Assembly: GCA_903826205.1 (NCBI GenBank)
Contig: CAIKDP010000124.1
Location: 1 to 41,456 of the forward strand
DNA length: 41,456 nucleotides
Direction: 5' to 3'
From: Akkermansiaceae bacterium
Lineage (GTDB): Bacteria > Verrucomicrobiota > Verrucomicrobiia > Verrucomicrobiales > Akkermansiaceae
Numbering within the stretch: the stretch's first letter is position 1; the number at the start of each line of letters is the position of its first letter. The notes below the pieces were generated by a model that was given only the letters and a program-made list of their open reading frames with translations, had not been told where the DNA came from and did not search any database. The position numbers and the translations under genes were made by a program. This document shows positions 25,837-36,000 of this stretch, piece after piece.

Positions 25837-28800
25837 CTACCCCTTCATGCGAATGTCAAGGCCTTCACCAGCATTGAGGACCAGCTCCTGTGGCAGGCGG
25901 ATGACCAGACGACGGCCGGTGAGTTCCTGTTTCACCTCGATTTTTTTGCCGCCCGCCTCGACTGTTAGGGTGGGTGCCTTGCCTGCGGCGGCGAGTTCCA
26001 GGGCGATGCTCTTGAGATGCAATTTCCCCCAGCGCAGTTCGATGCGGGCGTCGCGCCCGCCCGCCACGTCGTGCTGGCTGAAGGTCCCCCAACCTTCGGG
26101 TGCGGTGAAGGCGCAGCGGAAGTCGTTAGGTGTGAGGCGCGGGGCAAACCCGATGTGTCCGTTAGGTCCGTGGTTCTCAAACCCGCAGGCCGCCAGATAG
26201 ACGCCGTAGCTCGCCATCGAGCGCGCATAGTGGTCGCCGCATTCCACCTCGTTCCACGGATTGCGCCGCGACGCGTGATAGCGGTCGTGCACCGCACGGG
26301 TGATGGCCATGCCTTCCTGCACCATGCCTTCCCACACCATGTGGCCGGCCACCTGGTATTCGAAGCCGTTCATGCACTCGTTGAAATAACCGGCGAAGGT
26401 GTTGTCGCCGCCGCCTTGGGCCTGTTTGAAATCCCAATCCTTGCGCGGGAACGTGCACATCAGCAGGCCCGCCTCGCCCGCCATCGCATACCAACGACCG
26501 GCCTTGTAGCGCGCGCGGTATGGCCCGACGTCCGGACTGAAGTTGTATTTCCACAACGACTGCAACGCGGTCTTGGTTTCCTTCTCCGGAAACACCCGCG
26601 GCAAGCCGACTTGGAACGCCCAGCTTTGCCCCATCACCTGGTCGATCTCGCAACCGGTGCCGGAGTTGATCGTGTTGGCATGCGCCGGATCGACCTTGTT
26701 GATGAAGTAGTCGCCGTCAAACAATTCGCCCACCATGGTCGTCTTGCCCTTGGCCGCGATCGTCCGGCATTGGGTGGCGAATTCCGCGTCGCCCGTCTCG
26801 TCGGCCATGGCGGCGGCCGCCAGCAGCGCTGCCTGATAGAGTCCGCTCAGCCACGCCACCGCGCCGAACCAATCGGCGTCGAGCGTGTTGTGCTGGTTGC
26901 TGACAATCAGTCCGTCGCCGTCGCCGTCCTTGTTGATCAACCACTGGGTGGCGCGCTTGATGCCCGGCCAGTTCTTCTTCAAAAACGCATCGTCCACGCT
27001 CATCTGGTGTTCGCGCAGCGCCCGCAGGATCGAACCGGCCTGGGCGTCGATGGCCGGGATGTTGTTGTTTTCGCCGCGGAAAAAGATCGCACCGTCGGCT
27101 TGCAGGGCGAGGCCGAAGTCCACCCGCTCGCGCAGGATCCGTTCCAGATCCGGGAACATGCGCCCCATCGCCTGCGCATATTGCCACACGTGGCCGCAGG
27201 TCCCATGGCAACAGCCGACGCCTTCCCACGCCCAAAACCGCCCGGACTTGAAACGATAACAAGTGGAGGTCGCCAAAATCGAGGTGTTGAGCTGCGTGCG
27301 GTCGAGAAACCAATACGGCAGCGTCGAGTCATACCAGGTGTCGAGCCAGAGCCTGGTGTGCTCTGATAGACGCTTGAAGTTCTTTGCCACATAGGTGGCC
27401 ACCTCCAGTGCCGAGGCAAACTGGCTGCCATACCAGCGGCCGGTGTCGGGCACGCCGTTTTTGCGCAGGTTCGGGAAATACCAGGTCAGCACAAATTCCA
27501 CCGTGGCCGAGGTCCCCGGATCTAACGAAAGCTTGCGGCCAATCGAGCCGGTCAGTTTCGCCACCAGCGGGGCGGTCAGGCCGTCCGCACAGCTATCCGC
27601 CGGTTTGCCTAACAACGCAATCCCCATCGACCCGTGATCTGGCATGCCCTCCATGCCGGGTGCCGGAGCGGGTTGGTCTGCCATGGAGATGCGGCCCACA
27701 CCGATGTGGCCCCAGTCACCCGGTTGCGCATCCACAATCTCCAACACCGCTTCCTTGCCTTCCCAGTCCCGCACGTCGAGCGATTGCAGGGCCAGCTGGT
27801 TGTTGCGCTTGCCGGTGGCGGTGCGCACCATCTGGCCATCGACGAGCAGGTTGACGCAGGTGCGCCCGGCATGATCGCCACCGCCCACCCACACCCGCAA
27901 AAAATGCCGCTCGAGCTTGAACTTGCGGCTGGTGAGCTTGCCGGTTGCGGTGTCGCGGGCCGCGGCGTCGGCACCCGGCGCGGTGGCATGGGAATTGACG
28001 ACCCGCTCGGTATCACCGCCGACGTCGCCCTGATAGGGTGGCATCGCGGACTTTTTCACCGGGCCGTTGCCAAAGGCGCTGCCCTCGGCGGTCCACCCCT
28101 GATAGGTGTCCTTGCTCCAATCCTCAAACACAATTTCCGGGCGCGTGCCGTCCGCCACTTCCTCCGGCTTGGCCACCGTGCAGTCGAGAAACGTGAAACC
28201 CTCACCCGCCACCCGCTTGATGTGCCGCACGCCGGGCCGGTCCCGCCGCCCCTGGCACACCGCGTTTTCTAACAATCCAGACAATTCCAGCTCCAACTTT
28301 TTCTGCGAGGTGTTGCGCACGGTGTAGCGCAGCACGGTGGCGGGCAGGCTGGAGTCCGCCGTGTTGAGCGGAACAAACGGCGAAAACGCCTCGAGGTCGA
28401 CTTCCACCGGAGCGGCGGGATCACGGTAGGCGACCTTGCCCACCGGATACTCGCCGCGGAACGTGATCGCACTGAAGCCGCTGCGGTCGAGCGCGCGCTT
28501 CTCCCCGTCGATGGTTAGACCAAACCCCTGCTCGATGGGCGATGCCGGCACGGGCGGATTGGCGTAATTGCGGTCACCGGTTGCGTTCTTGCGGTTGAAA
28601 ATGTCCCACAGCCACAGCTTGCCGTCGCCACCCAGATAGAGTTGGCCGGTGCATAGGCCGCCCACCGGCATGCCGATGAAGCGCAGTTCCTCGCCACGCA
28701 GGATTTCCGGCGCGCCGCGATCAAACAACGATTTGAGCCACTCCGGGCGCAGTTTCTTGTCGGCTGGCACCAGACTATCAAAATCCTCACGGCTGAACGG

Positions 28801-28938
28801 TCCGGCCATCGCCGGCCAGCGTGCCGCCAGCAGCGAGAAGCCGCCGATACCCATGCCGCGCATGAAATGGCGCCGCGACAGGCTGCGGCTGGGGGATTCC
28901 GTGGTCGGCGAGGGAGGAGTGACTGGGTGGGTGTTCAT
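25837..28938 (-). CDS. Tat-exported GH116-like glycosidase (GBA2/DUF608 family)
   Basis: The product is 1033 aa. A twin-arginine signal (SRRHFMRG, arginines near 22-23, hydrophobic to about 45) directs folded export. GBA2-type N domain: GMPVGGLCTGQLYLGGDGKL. Residues of roughly 270-420 are an inserted jelly-roll-like segment (starting FEDWSKDTYQGWTAEG). The C-terminal (alpha/alpha)6 domain carries AWEGVGCCHGTCGHVW, where the Glu (about E572) matches the nucleophile of the human GBA2 YLEGQEY motif. The acid/base Asp is probably D687 in TLDADWFG. GH116 enzymes are beta-glucosidases, glucosylceramidases or xylosidases; the substrate here is unknown. ATG 28938 opens the Tat signal. It is divergent from the secreted helical protein at 29172. 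Confidence 0.85.
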   Translation of the reverse strand: MNTHPVTPPSPTTESPSRSLSRRHFMRGMGIGGFSLLAARWPAMAGPFSREDFDSLVPADKKLRPEWLKSLFDRGAPEILRGEELRFIGMPVGGLCTGQLYLGGDGKLWLWDIFNRKNATGDRNYANPPVPASPIEQGFGLTIDGEKRALDRSGFSAITFRGEYPVGKVAYRDPAAPVEVDLEAFSPFVPLNTADSSLPATVLRYTVRNTSQKKLELELSGLLENAVCQGRRDRPGVRHIKRVAGEGFTFLDCTVAKPEEVADGTRPEIVFEDWSKDTYQGWTAEGSAFGNGPVKKSAMPPYQGDVGGDTERVVNSHATAPGADAAARDTATGKLTSRKFKLERHFLRVWVGGGDHAGRTCVNLLVDGQMVRTATGKRNNQLALQSLDVRDWEGKEAVLEIVDAQPGDWGHIGVGRISMADQPAPAPGMEGMPDHGSMGIALLGKPADSCADGLTAPLVAKLTGSIGRKLSLDPGTSATVEFVLTWYFPNLRKNGVPDTGRWYGSQFASALEVATYVAKNFKRLSEHTRLWLDTWYDSTLPYWFLDRTQLNTSILATSTCYRFKSGRFWAWEGVGCCHGTCGHVWQYAQAMGRMFPDLERILRERVDFGLALQADGAIFFRGENNNIPAIDAQAGSILRALREHQMSVDDAFLKKNWPGIKRATQWLINKDGDGDGLIVSNQHNTLDADWFGAVAWLSGLYQAALLAAAAMADETGDAEFATQCRTIAAKGKTTMVGELFDGDYFINKVDPAHANTINSGTGCEIDQVMGQSWAFQVGLPRVFPEKETKTALQSLWKYNFSPDVGPYRARYKAGRWYAMAGEAGLLMCTFPRKDWDFKQAQGGGDNTFAGYFNECMNGFEYQVAGHMVWEGMVQEGMAITRAVHDRYHASRRNPWNEVECGDHYARSMASYGVYLAACGFENHGPNGHIGFAPRLTPNDFRCAFTAPEGWGTFSQHDVAGGRDARIELRWGKLHLKSIALELAAAGKAPTLTVEAGGKKIEVKQELTGRRLVIRLPQELVLNAGEGLDIRMKG

Positions 28939-29171
28939 GAGGCAAAACGCAGGGGTTCCAGTGGTCGCGGACAGCGCGCCATGGGTTGCAAGCGATCCCA
29001 TTAAGCGCGTGGCCGTTGGATGTCAAACGGAAAGATGGATCATCCGACTCACGTAGTTTGTGTCAACCATCCCCCGCGCCAGGCAATCACGGTCTAACAG
29101 TCAGCTTCTCACCCGAAACGATCGAGAAGGTTACCGTTGCTCAACCCAAACCGAAAAACTAACCGAATAGG

Positions 29172-31517
29172 ATGAATCCAACGAAGCCATTTTGCTTTTC
29201 GCCGCACCTCTGTCTTGTGACAGCCATGTCCGCCACGCTGGCAGGCGCTCAAGCCGCGGTGGAGGACGGTCCCGCGCGGATCGAGGGGGCCCGCGTCCGG
29301 GTCGAGGCAACGATTGCCGGCGGCCAACTGGAGGAGCGTTATTCCGTCCGGGTGGATGAGCGCTGGATTCCGGCAGCCGTTGCCGCCGGCCGCAGCGTAG
29401 GTCCCATCTCGCTGATCGGTCCGGATGGCAACGCCCTCCCGGGCAAGGCCGAACGCGCGGAGGTGGTCAACGGCGCCCTCGTCGAACATTTCGCCGTGGG
29501 CAAGCACCGCGTGATCCGTACCGTGAGCGTGGCCGACGGCGGCGATTGGCTGCGCGTGATAACGCGGCTCGAGCCGGAGTCCGCCATTTTGCTCCACGCC
29601 TTTGCCGATCGGCTCCGGTTCCCCGAGCAACCCGATTGGTCGTATGCGCCGTCGGTCGGCGGGTTTATCCCGGACGCCCAGTACAAGGCGCCGGTGGTGC
29701 TGGTGCAGGCGGGCCGCACCGCCTTGGCACTGGTGCCAGATTTGGACGGGCTCACCGCGGAGTTGCTCAAACGCTGCAATCACGCGCTGGACTTGGACGT
29801 GCCGGCCGGACCGTTTCTGGGGGTGGGATTCATTCCGGCGAAGCCCGTCCGCCACTCGGTGTTTGCCGAGAACCCGGGACGCACCTGGTCGGTTGAAGGC
29901 CCGCTCGAAAACCGTTATTATATCTTTCTAACAGGGAGAGCCGATCCGCAGCAGGCCTATCGCCAGATCGTGCGGTTCCACTGGGACCGGTTTGGTGCCC
30001 CCGCGCAGGCCGAAGCCGCGCTCCAACAAGCCAGCACCGATCCCTCCTTCGGCCCCACACCCCTCGGACTCTGGGACGCCTGGCGCCCCGAGGTGTGGGA
30101 CAAACAATCCGTGGCACGCTGGCTGCGCGTCCCGCTGCCCGGCGGCGGACAGGGTGGCGCCGTGCGCCTTCACCGCATGAACAACCGCGACGCCATTTAC
30201 ACCACGGCTTGGTTCCAAGGCCTGCGCACGAGTTATGGCATGGCTCTCTACGCGCGCCGGACAGGCAACCCGTCGTTGCTCGATCTGGCGGGTGAAACCT
30301 TGAAGTTCACCCTCGGGTCGCCGGACCATGACGGTGCCTTCAAATGCATCGCCCTGCCTAACAATGACGGCAGCGTGACATGGGCCGCGGGCGACGGCTG
30401 TCTCAACGGGGTCAAGGAGGGCTTTCTGGGCTACGACATGGCGTGGGCCGGTTACTGGATGTTGCGCTGGCGCGACGCGAAGTTGCCGGGTGCCGACGGC
30501 GTGCTGGAGCGGGCGCGAAAATTGGCCGATTTCTTCGTGTCCCGCCAAACCTCCGACGGCATGTTGCCCACGCGGCTGAACGACGACGGAGCGGTCGATG
30601 TGGAAAAATCCAAGCAGGTCAAGGCGGAGACTGCGCCGGTGGTGCTTTTTCTCCTCAAACTTTACAGCCATGACCCACAGGCCAAATACCTCGCGGCGGC
30701 GCGGCGGGGATTGGAGTTTCTCGACAAGGAAGTGATCCCGTTGCGGCAGTGGTACGATTTCGAGACCTTCTGGAGTTGCAGTCCGCGTTCAATCAGCTTC
30801 GACGAGCGGACCCAACAGTGGCCGGCCAATAACCTGGCCATGAGCCAGGCCCCACAAGCGTATCTGGACGCCTGGCGCATCACCGGCGAGCCAAAGTACC
30901 TGGCTCAAGGAGAGGCTGTGCTCGATTACCTGCTCTTGTTCCAACAGTGCTGGACGAACCCGGCCATCGACGGACTCAGTTGCCGGACGATGTTGTTAGG
31001 CGGTACCACCACCCAGAACTCCGACGCCGAGTGGTCCGATTGGCGGCACAGCCAGATCGGCAACGTGCTTCTGGATTACCATCGCGCCACGGGTAAAGCG
31101 GAATACCTGCTGCGCGGTGTGGCCGCGTTGCGGGCGTCGTTCCCGGTGGCCCCGGCAGAGAATTGGGCGCACACTGGCTATGGGGGGCGCGCCGGCGAGT
31201 CGAGCTTCCACACCGGCACGGGCAGCGGCATGGCGGGCATCGAAATCGAGCACGACTATCTGGGCGACGCCGTCGTCGATGTGAAGGCCGCCCGGGGCGT
31301 CGGCGTCAACGGCATCAACCTCACCGATTGCCAAGTGACGGCCGGCCAGGTCAGTCTGACCATGAACAGTCCCTTTCCGTGGACGCGCCCGGCGCGCGTC
31401 GTCCTCTGCAACGCCGAAGTGGGGAAGCGCTACCGCTTGCGCGTGAACGGCCGGGATCTGGGCGAGCGCAGCGCTGCCGAGATGGCGGGCGGCATCGAGG
31501 TCGCCTTGGCCCCTTGA
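29172..31517 (+). CDS. Secreted protein with predicted (alpha/alpha) toroid, possibly glycan-active
   Basis: The product is 781 aa. It begins with a signal-like segment (cut near GAQAAVEDG), possibly starting at ATG 29226 instead. Residues 30-260 look beta-rich. Residues 300-680 are repeated helical hairpins with aromatic-rich motifs (YTTAWFQGLRTSYGMALYAR, GFLGYDMAWAGYWMLRW, TGEPKYLAQGEAVLDYLL), as in six-hairpin glycosidases and polysaccharide lyases. A C-terminal beta segment ends in VNGRDLGERSAAEM. I cannot name a CAZy family. It is divergent from the Tat-exported GH116-like gene with 233 bp between, so joint use of a sugar polymer is plausible but not shown. Confidence 0.7.
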   Translation: MNPTKPFCFSPHLCLVTAMSATLAGAQAAVEDGPARIEGARVRVEATIAGGQLEERYSVRVDERWIPAAVAAGRSVGPISLIGPDGNALPGKAERAEVVNGALVEHFAVGKHRVIRTVSVADGGDWLRVITRLEPESAILLHAFADRLRFPEQPDWSYAPSVGGFIPDAQYKAPVVLVQAGRTALALVPDLDGLTAELLKRCNHALDLDVPAGPFLGVGFIPAKPVRHSVFAENPGRTWSVEGPLENRYYIFLTGRADPQQAYRQIVRFHWDRFGAPAQAEAALQQASTDPSFGPTPLGLWDAWRPEVWDKQSVARWLRVPLPGGGQGGAVRLHRMNNRDAIYTTAWFQGLRTSYGMALYARRTGNPSLLDLAGETLKFTLGSPDHDGAFKCIALPNNDGSVTWAAGDGCLNGVKEGFLGYDMAWAGYWMLRWRDAKLPGADGVLERARKLADFFVSRQTSDGMLPTRLNDDGAVDVEKSKQVKAETAPVVLFLLKLYSHDPQAKYLAAARRGLEFLDKEVIPLRQWYDFETFWSCSPRSISFDERTQQWPANNLAMSQAPQAYLDAWRITGEPKYLAQGEAVLDYLLLFQQCWTNPAIDGLSCRTMLLGGTTTQNSDAEWSDWRHSQIGNVLLDYHRATGKAEYLLRGVAALRASFPVAPAENWAHTGYGGRAGESSFHTGTGSGMAGIEIEHDYLGDAVVDVKAARGVGVNGINLTDCQVTAGQVSLTMNSPFPWTRPARVVLCNAEVGKRYRLRVNGRDLGERSAAEMAGGIEVALAP

Positions 31518-31534
31518 GCATCCGCTGGCAATGG

Positions 31535-31586
31535 GGAACACCTATCAAGTGTCCGCTGGGCGATTGTGCCTTCAAAGGGGTGTTCC
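31535..31586 (+). other. Possible stem-loop before the UroD-family gene
   Basis: GGAACACC (31535-31542) is the exact complement of GGTGTTCC (31579-31586) and would close a 36-nt loop that contains a smaller GGGC/GCC pairing. It lies between the stop at 31517 and the UroD-family start. It could be a leader structure or chance; I recognise no known riboswitch. Confidence 0.3.
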
Positions 31587-31658
31587 AGATGAGGCGCAGC
31601 AACCTGCCTTCTCATGGACGAAATACCCGTTGCATGCGGCACGTATCAAGGCATCACC

Positions 31659-32669
31659 ATGACCGGCTTTGAGCGCTACCTCGCCACCCTTGATGGACGC
31701 CCCACCGACCATCTGGCGCGCGTCCCGATTCTCATGCAATTCGCTGCTGAACACATCGGTAGCTACTATGGCGCATTTGCCTCGGACTACCGCGTGCTGG
31801 TCGATGCCAATCTCGCTTGTGCCCGTGACTTTGGCCTCGACCAAGTGAGCACCATCTCCGACCCGTACCGCGAAACCCAGGGGTTTGGCGCGACCATCAT
31901 CTATGAGCGCGACATGGTGCCCCATTGTCTGAAACCGCCGTTGGAGGATGATCCGGACATCGGCAAACTGCCGCGGCCCAACCCGTTGGAAGCCGAACGC
32001 ATGCGCGACCGCATCGAGGCGGTCAAACGTTACAAAAAACTCACCGGCGACGAGTATTCGGTCATGGGATGGGTCGAGGGACCGGCTGCCGAAGCCGCCG
32101 ACCTGCGCCGGTTGGACAATTTTTTCATGGATCTGATGGATGACGCGGGCTACATCGGCGAGTTGATGGACCTGTGCGTGGATGTGGCGCTGGACTTCGC
32201 ACAGGCGCAGGTGGCGGCTGGGGCGGATACCATCGGGATTGGTGATGCCGCAGCCAGCCAGATATCACCCGATCTCTACGAACGCCTGGTCCTGCCGCGT
32301 GAACAGCGCTTGGTACGCGGACTCCAACAGATGGGCGCCAAAGTGCGCCTCCACATCTGCGGCAACATCACCCGCCTGTTACCCGGCATCTCCACTCTCG
32401 GTGTCGATATCCTCGACGTTGATCACATGGTGGACTTGCGCCGCGTGCGTGCCGCGCTGGGACCCGCGACCGTTATTGCCGGCAACCTTGATCCGGTAGC
32501 CGCCGTGCTGCATTCCACTCCTGCGGCCATCCGCGCCGCCGTGCTGGATTGTTACCAGCAGGCCGGCAATCCCTTCATGGTCAACGCCGGTTGCGAAATC
32601 CCCAGCGCCACCCCACCTGCCAACCTCCTCGCCCTCTGCGAGCCGCTGCCATTCCGGACCCCGGGATAA
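31659..32669 (+). CDS. Uroporphyrinogen decarboxylase-family (MtaA/CmuA-like) methyltransferase
   Basis: The 336-aa product shows the UroD/MtaA TIM barrel. It begins MTGFERYLATLDGRPTDHLARVP, the usual family opening. GAKVRLHICGN (zinc ligands His and Cys of the H-x-C motif) and NAGCEIPSATPP (third zinc Cys) follow. Zinc ligation argues for the methyl-transfer branch (methylcobalamin to a thiol) rather than haem synthesis, which uses no metal. An in-frame ATG at 31614 would add 15 unrelated residues, so 31659 is preferred. No corrinoid protein is adjacent. It might feed methyl groups to a thiol such as homocysteine, but the substrate is unknown. Confidence 0.8.
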   Translation: MTGFERYLATLDGRPTDHLARVPILMQFAAEHIGSYYGAFASDYRVLVDANLACARDFGLDQVSTISDPYRETQGFGATIIYERDMVPHCLKPPLEDDPDIGKLPRPNPLEAERMRDRIEAVKRYKKLTGDEYSVMGWVEGPAAEAADLRRLDNFFMDLMDDAGYIGELMDLCVDVALDFAQAQVAAGADTIGIGDAAASQISPDLYERLVLPREQRLVRGLQQMGAKVRLHICGNITRLLPGISTLGVDILDVDHMVDLRRVRAALGPATVIAGNLDPVAAVLHSTPAAIRAAVLDCYQQAGNPFMVNAGCEIPSATPPANLLALCEPLPFRTPG

Positions 32670-33001
32670 CCCGCGGCGTGACCCTATTCGGCCAGTGGCT
32701 TGGCTTGCGGCCCGCCCGGTCCCGCTAGCAATGTTAGAAATCGCCGCCAAGCAAGTTCGGCAAAGGGATTTTTTAAACTCAACTCGCCGCTTTCCTTGGA
32801 GTTTCAAGCACTCCACGCCCCCATGAAATTGCTCGCCTAGAGCCGTGGGAGTTGCAGGAAACTTGGCATTTTTTTCTTGGCCAAAACTAGCCCTAGTGGC
32901 ATGATGAGCAAGCCAAATACCACATCTAGTAACCCCCTCGATTTTTCAAACTTCAAACCCAAGACCTAGCCCCACCAGTCCACCTTCACCGCCATTTTGC
33001 C
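32670..33001. other. 332-bp gap: nrdJ leader region, no gene seen
   Basis: No reading frame here looks like a gene. It holds the candidate nrdJ promoter (32877-32905), an A/T-rich C/A leader, and several CTAG tetramers (32707, 32836, 32887-32897, 32927, 32967), a word otherwise rare in this window. I looked for a cobalamin riboswitch, as expected for a B12-dependent enzyme, and did not recognise its conserved boxes. Confidence 0.6.
32877..32905 (+). promoter_or_regulatory. Candidate nrdJ promoter with an operator-like palindrome in the spacer
   Basis: TTGGCC (32877-32882), a 17-nt spacer and CATGAT (32900-32905) resemble a sigma-70 promoter. Inside the spacer, ACTAG-CC-CTAGT (32886-32897) is a perfect 12-bp palindrome, a natural place for a repressor. 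A partial copy (CTAGTAAC) lies near 32926. Which protein binds, if any, is unknown; it does not fit the NrdR-box consensus well. Confidence 0.4.
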
Positions 33002-36000
33002 ATGACTCCGCCACCACCAACCCTTGATTTCCCCTCCCGTCGTATGTCCACACCCGCCCCTGAAGCCGCATGCGGCCTGTTATTTGAAGCCCAGTTCAGC
33101 ACCCCTGAGGTCGATCCGTTCGAAGATGTGGAATGGGAATTCCGCACTGCGGAAATCACCGACAGTTCTAACAAATCTATCTTCCGCCAGGAAAACGTCG
33201 AAGTGCCCAAGAATTGGAGCGAGCTGGCCACCAAGATTGCGGTGTCGAAATATTTTTACGGTGACCTGGCGCGCGGCACGGACCCAAAGGCCGGCGGGCG
33301 GGAAAGTTCGGTGCGCCAACTCATCCATCGCGTGACGCGCACCATCACGGATTGGGGGATTGCCGACGGTTACTTCGCCGACAAGGAAAGCGCGGCGGCG
33401 TTTTACGGCGACCTGACCTGGTTGTGCCTCAACCAACACGGGGCCTTCAATTCCCCCGTGTGGTTCAACGTCGGCCTCTATCACCAATATGGCACCGGCA
33501 AAAATTCCGGGGAAGGCACCTGGTATTTTGACCGCAAGGCGGGCAAGGCGATGCGTGCGCCCACCCAATACCAATACCCGCAAGCCAGCGCCTGTTTCAT
33601 TCAAGGCGTGGGGGATACCATGGAGGACATCATGCGGCTGGCGGCGTCCGAGGCGCTGTTGTTCAAATACGGATCGGGCACCGGTTCGGATCTATCCACC
33701 TTGCGCTCAACCCGTGAAAAACTTTCCGGAGGCGGTCGCCCGTCCGGCCCGCTGTCGTTCCTGCGCGTCTATGACCAAGTGGCCAACGTGGTGAAATCCG
33801 GCGGCAAGACCCGCCGCGCCGCCAAGATGAACACCCTCAAGGATTGGCACCCGGACATCGAGGAATTCATCGAGGCCAAAACCCTCGAAGAGAAAAAGGC
33901 CTGGGCTCTCATCGAGCAAGGCTATGATGGCAGCTACAACGGCGATGCCTACGGCTCCGTCATGTATCAAAACGAAAACCTTTCCGTGCGGGCCAGCGAT
34001 GAATTCATGCAGGCCGCCGTCGAGGGCCGCGACTGGTGGACCAAGCGCGTCAGCGATGGCGATCCCTGTGAGAAAAAGAACGCCCGCGAATTGTTGCACA
34101 AAATCGCGGAAGGCACCCATGTCTGCGGCGACCCGGGCATGCAATTCGACACCACCATCCACGAGTGGCACACCTGTAAGGGCACCGGCCGCCAGAACTC
34201 CACCAACCCCTGTTCCGAGTATCTGTTCCTCGACGACACCGCCTGCAATCTGTCGTCGCTCAACCTGATGCGCTTCAAGCAAGGCGATGGCTCGTTTGAT
34301 ATCGAACGCTTCCGCGCCGCCGTGCGCATCTTCATCACCGCCCAGGAGATTCTCGTCGACAACGCCTCCTATCCGATCAGGTCGATCACCGAAAACTCGC
34401 ACATTTTCCGCACCCTCGGCCTCGGCTATGCCAACCTCGGCGCGCTCATCATGAGCTACGGCCTCGGCTACGACAGCGAGGAAGGCCGCGCCCTGGCCGG
34501 CGCCATCACCGCCGTGATGACCGGTCACGCCTATGCCTGCAGCGCGGAAATGGCTGCTGTGTTAGGCCCGTTCAAGGGCTATCACGACAGCCGCTGTTAT
34601 AGCGTGAGCGAGCCGCCGATGGACTCCAACGAGGCGGCGATGCTTGCGGTCATCCACAAGCATGAGGCTGCCATCGGGCAGATTCCGGACGAACCCCGCT
34701 CCGCTCCTATCAAACAAGCCGCCCGCAAGGAATGGCACCGCGCCCTCGAGCTTGGCCGCAAGCACGGCTACCGCAATGCCCAGGTCACCGTGCTCGCCCC
34801 CACCGGCACCATCGGCTTCCTGATGGATTGCGACACCACCGGCATCGAACCCGAAATCGCCTTGGTCAAATACAAGCTGCTCGCCGGTGGCGGCATGCTC
34901 AAGATCGTCAACCAAACCGTGGAGCCGTCGCTGCGCAACCTCGGCTACAGCGAGCCGGAGATCACCGCCATCCTCGCCCATATCGCGCGCTATGACACGA
35001 TTGAAAACGTGGTGGACGAACAGACCGGCCAACCTGTGGGCAGTGGCCTCCGGGACGCACATCTGCCGGTGTTTGATTGTGCCTTCAAGGCGCATCTGGG
35101 CACCCGCAGCCTGCACTACCGCGGCCACATCCGCATGATGGCCGCCGCCCAGCCGTTCCTCAGCGGCGCCATCTCCAAAACCGTCAACCTCCCCGAAAAC
35201 GCCACCGTCGAGGATGTCATGCAAACCTACATCGAGGCCTGGCAGCTCGGCCTTAAAGCCGTCGCCATCTATCGCGATGGCTCGAAACGCAGCGCCCCGC
35301 TCAACACCCGCCAAACCAAGGACATGGGCGGCGACGCGCCGGCTGTCCCGGAAATGTTGGAATTCGGCAAACGCATCGCCGAACTCACCGCCGAAAATGC
35401 CAACCTGCGCTTGCAGCTCGACAGCCCGCACCGCCGGAAAATGCCCGACACGCGCATGTCTCTAACGCACAAGTTCGAGATCGCGGGTCACGAAGGCTAC
35501 ATCACAGTGGGACTTTACGCGGACGGCCAACCCGGCGAGTTGTTTGTGCAAATGTCCAAGGAAGGCAGCACCATCGGCGGCCTCATGGACACCGTGGCCA
35601 CGCTTACCTCCATCTCCCTGCAATACGGCGTGCCGTTGGAACAAATGGTGAAGAAATTCGCCTATCAACGGTTTGAGCCCAGCGGGTTCACCAAAAACCC
35701 GGACATCCGCACTGCCTTCAGCATCACCGACTATGTCTTCCGCTGGATGGGTTGCCAGTTCATCAAGGGTTATCGCGAAGCCACCTCGCCGGAATCCTAT
35801 CAGGAAGACCTGCCCATGCCGGAAATCACCGAGATGGAAAAAGCCGCCGTCAACCGTCCGGTCCGCGAATTGAGCCGCACTGGCGATGATGTCCCCGTGG
35901 CGTCAGTTGCCACCGCGGCCAGCCGCGTCAAGACCGCGCTCGGCAGCGCCTTCATGGGCATCACCTGCTCCAACTGCGGCTCGGACAAGGTCGTCCGCGC

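Noticed and set aside
26017-27366. Plus-strand frame of 449 codons inside the GH116-like gene
   Set aside because: Complementary to well-conserved GH116 motifs, which explain the coding signal.
32670-33001. Cobalamin riboswitch upstream of the B12-dependent reductase
   Set aside because: The conserved B12-box and paired elements were not recognisable; a covariance-model scan would be needed to exclude it fully.
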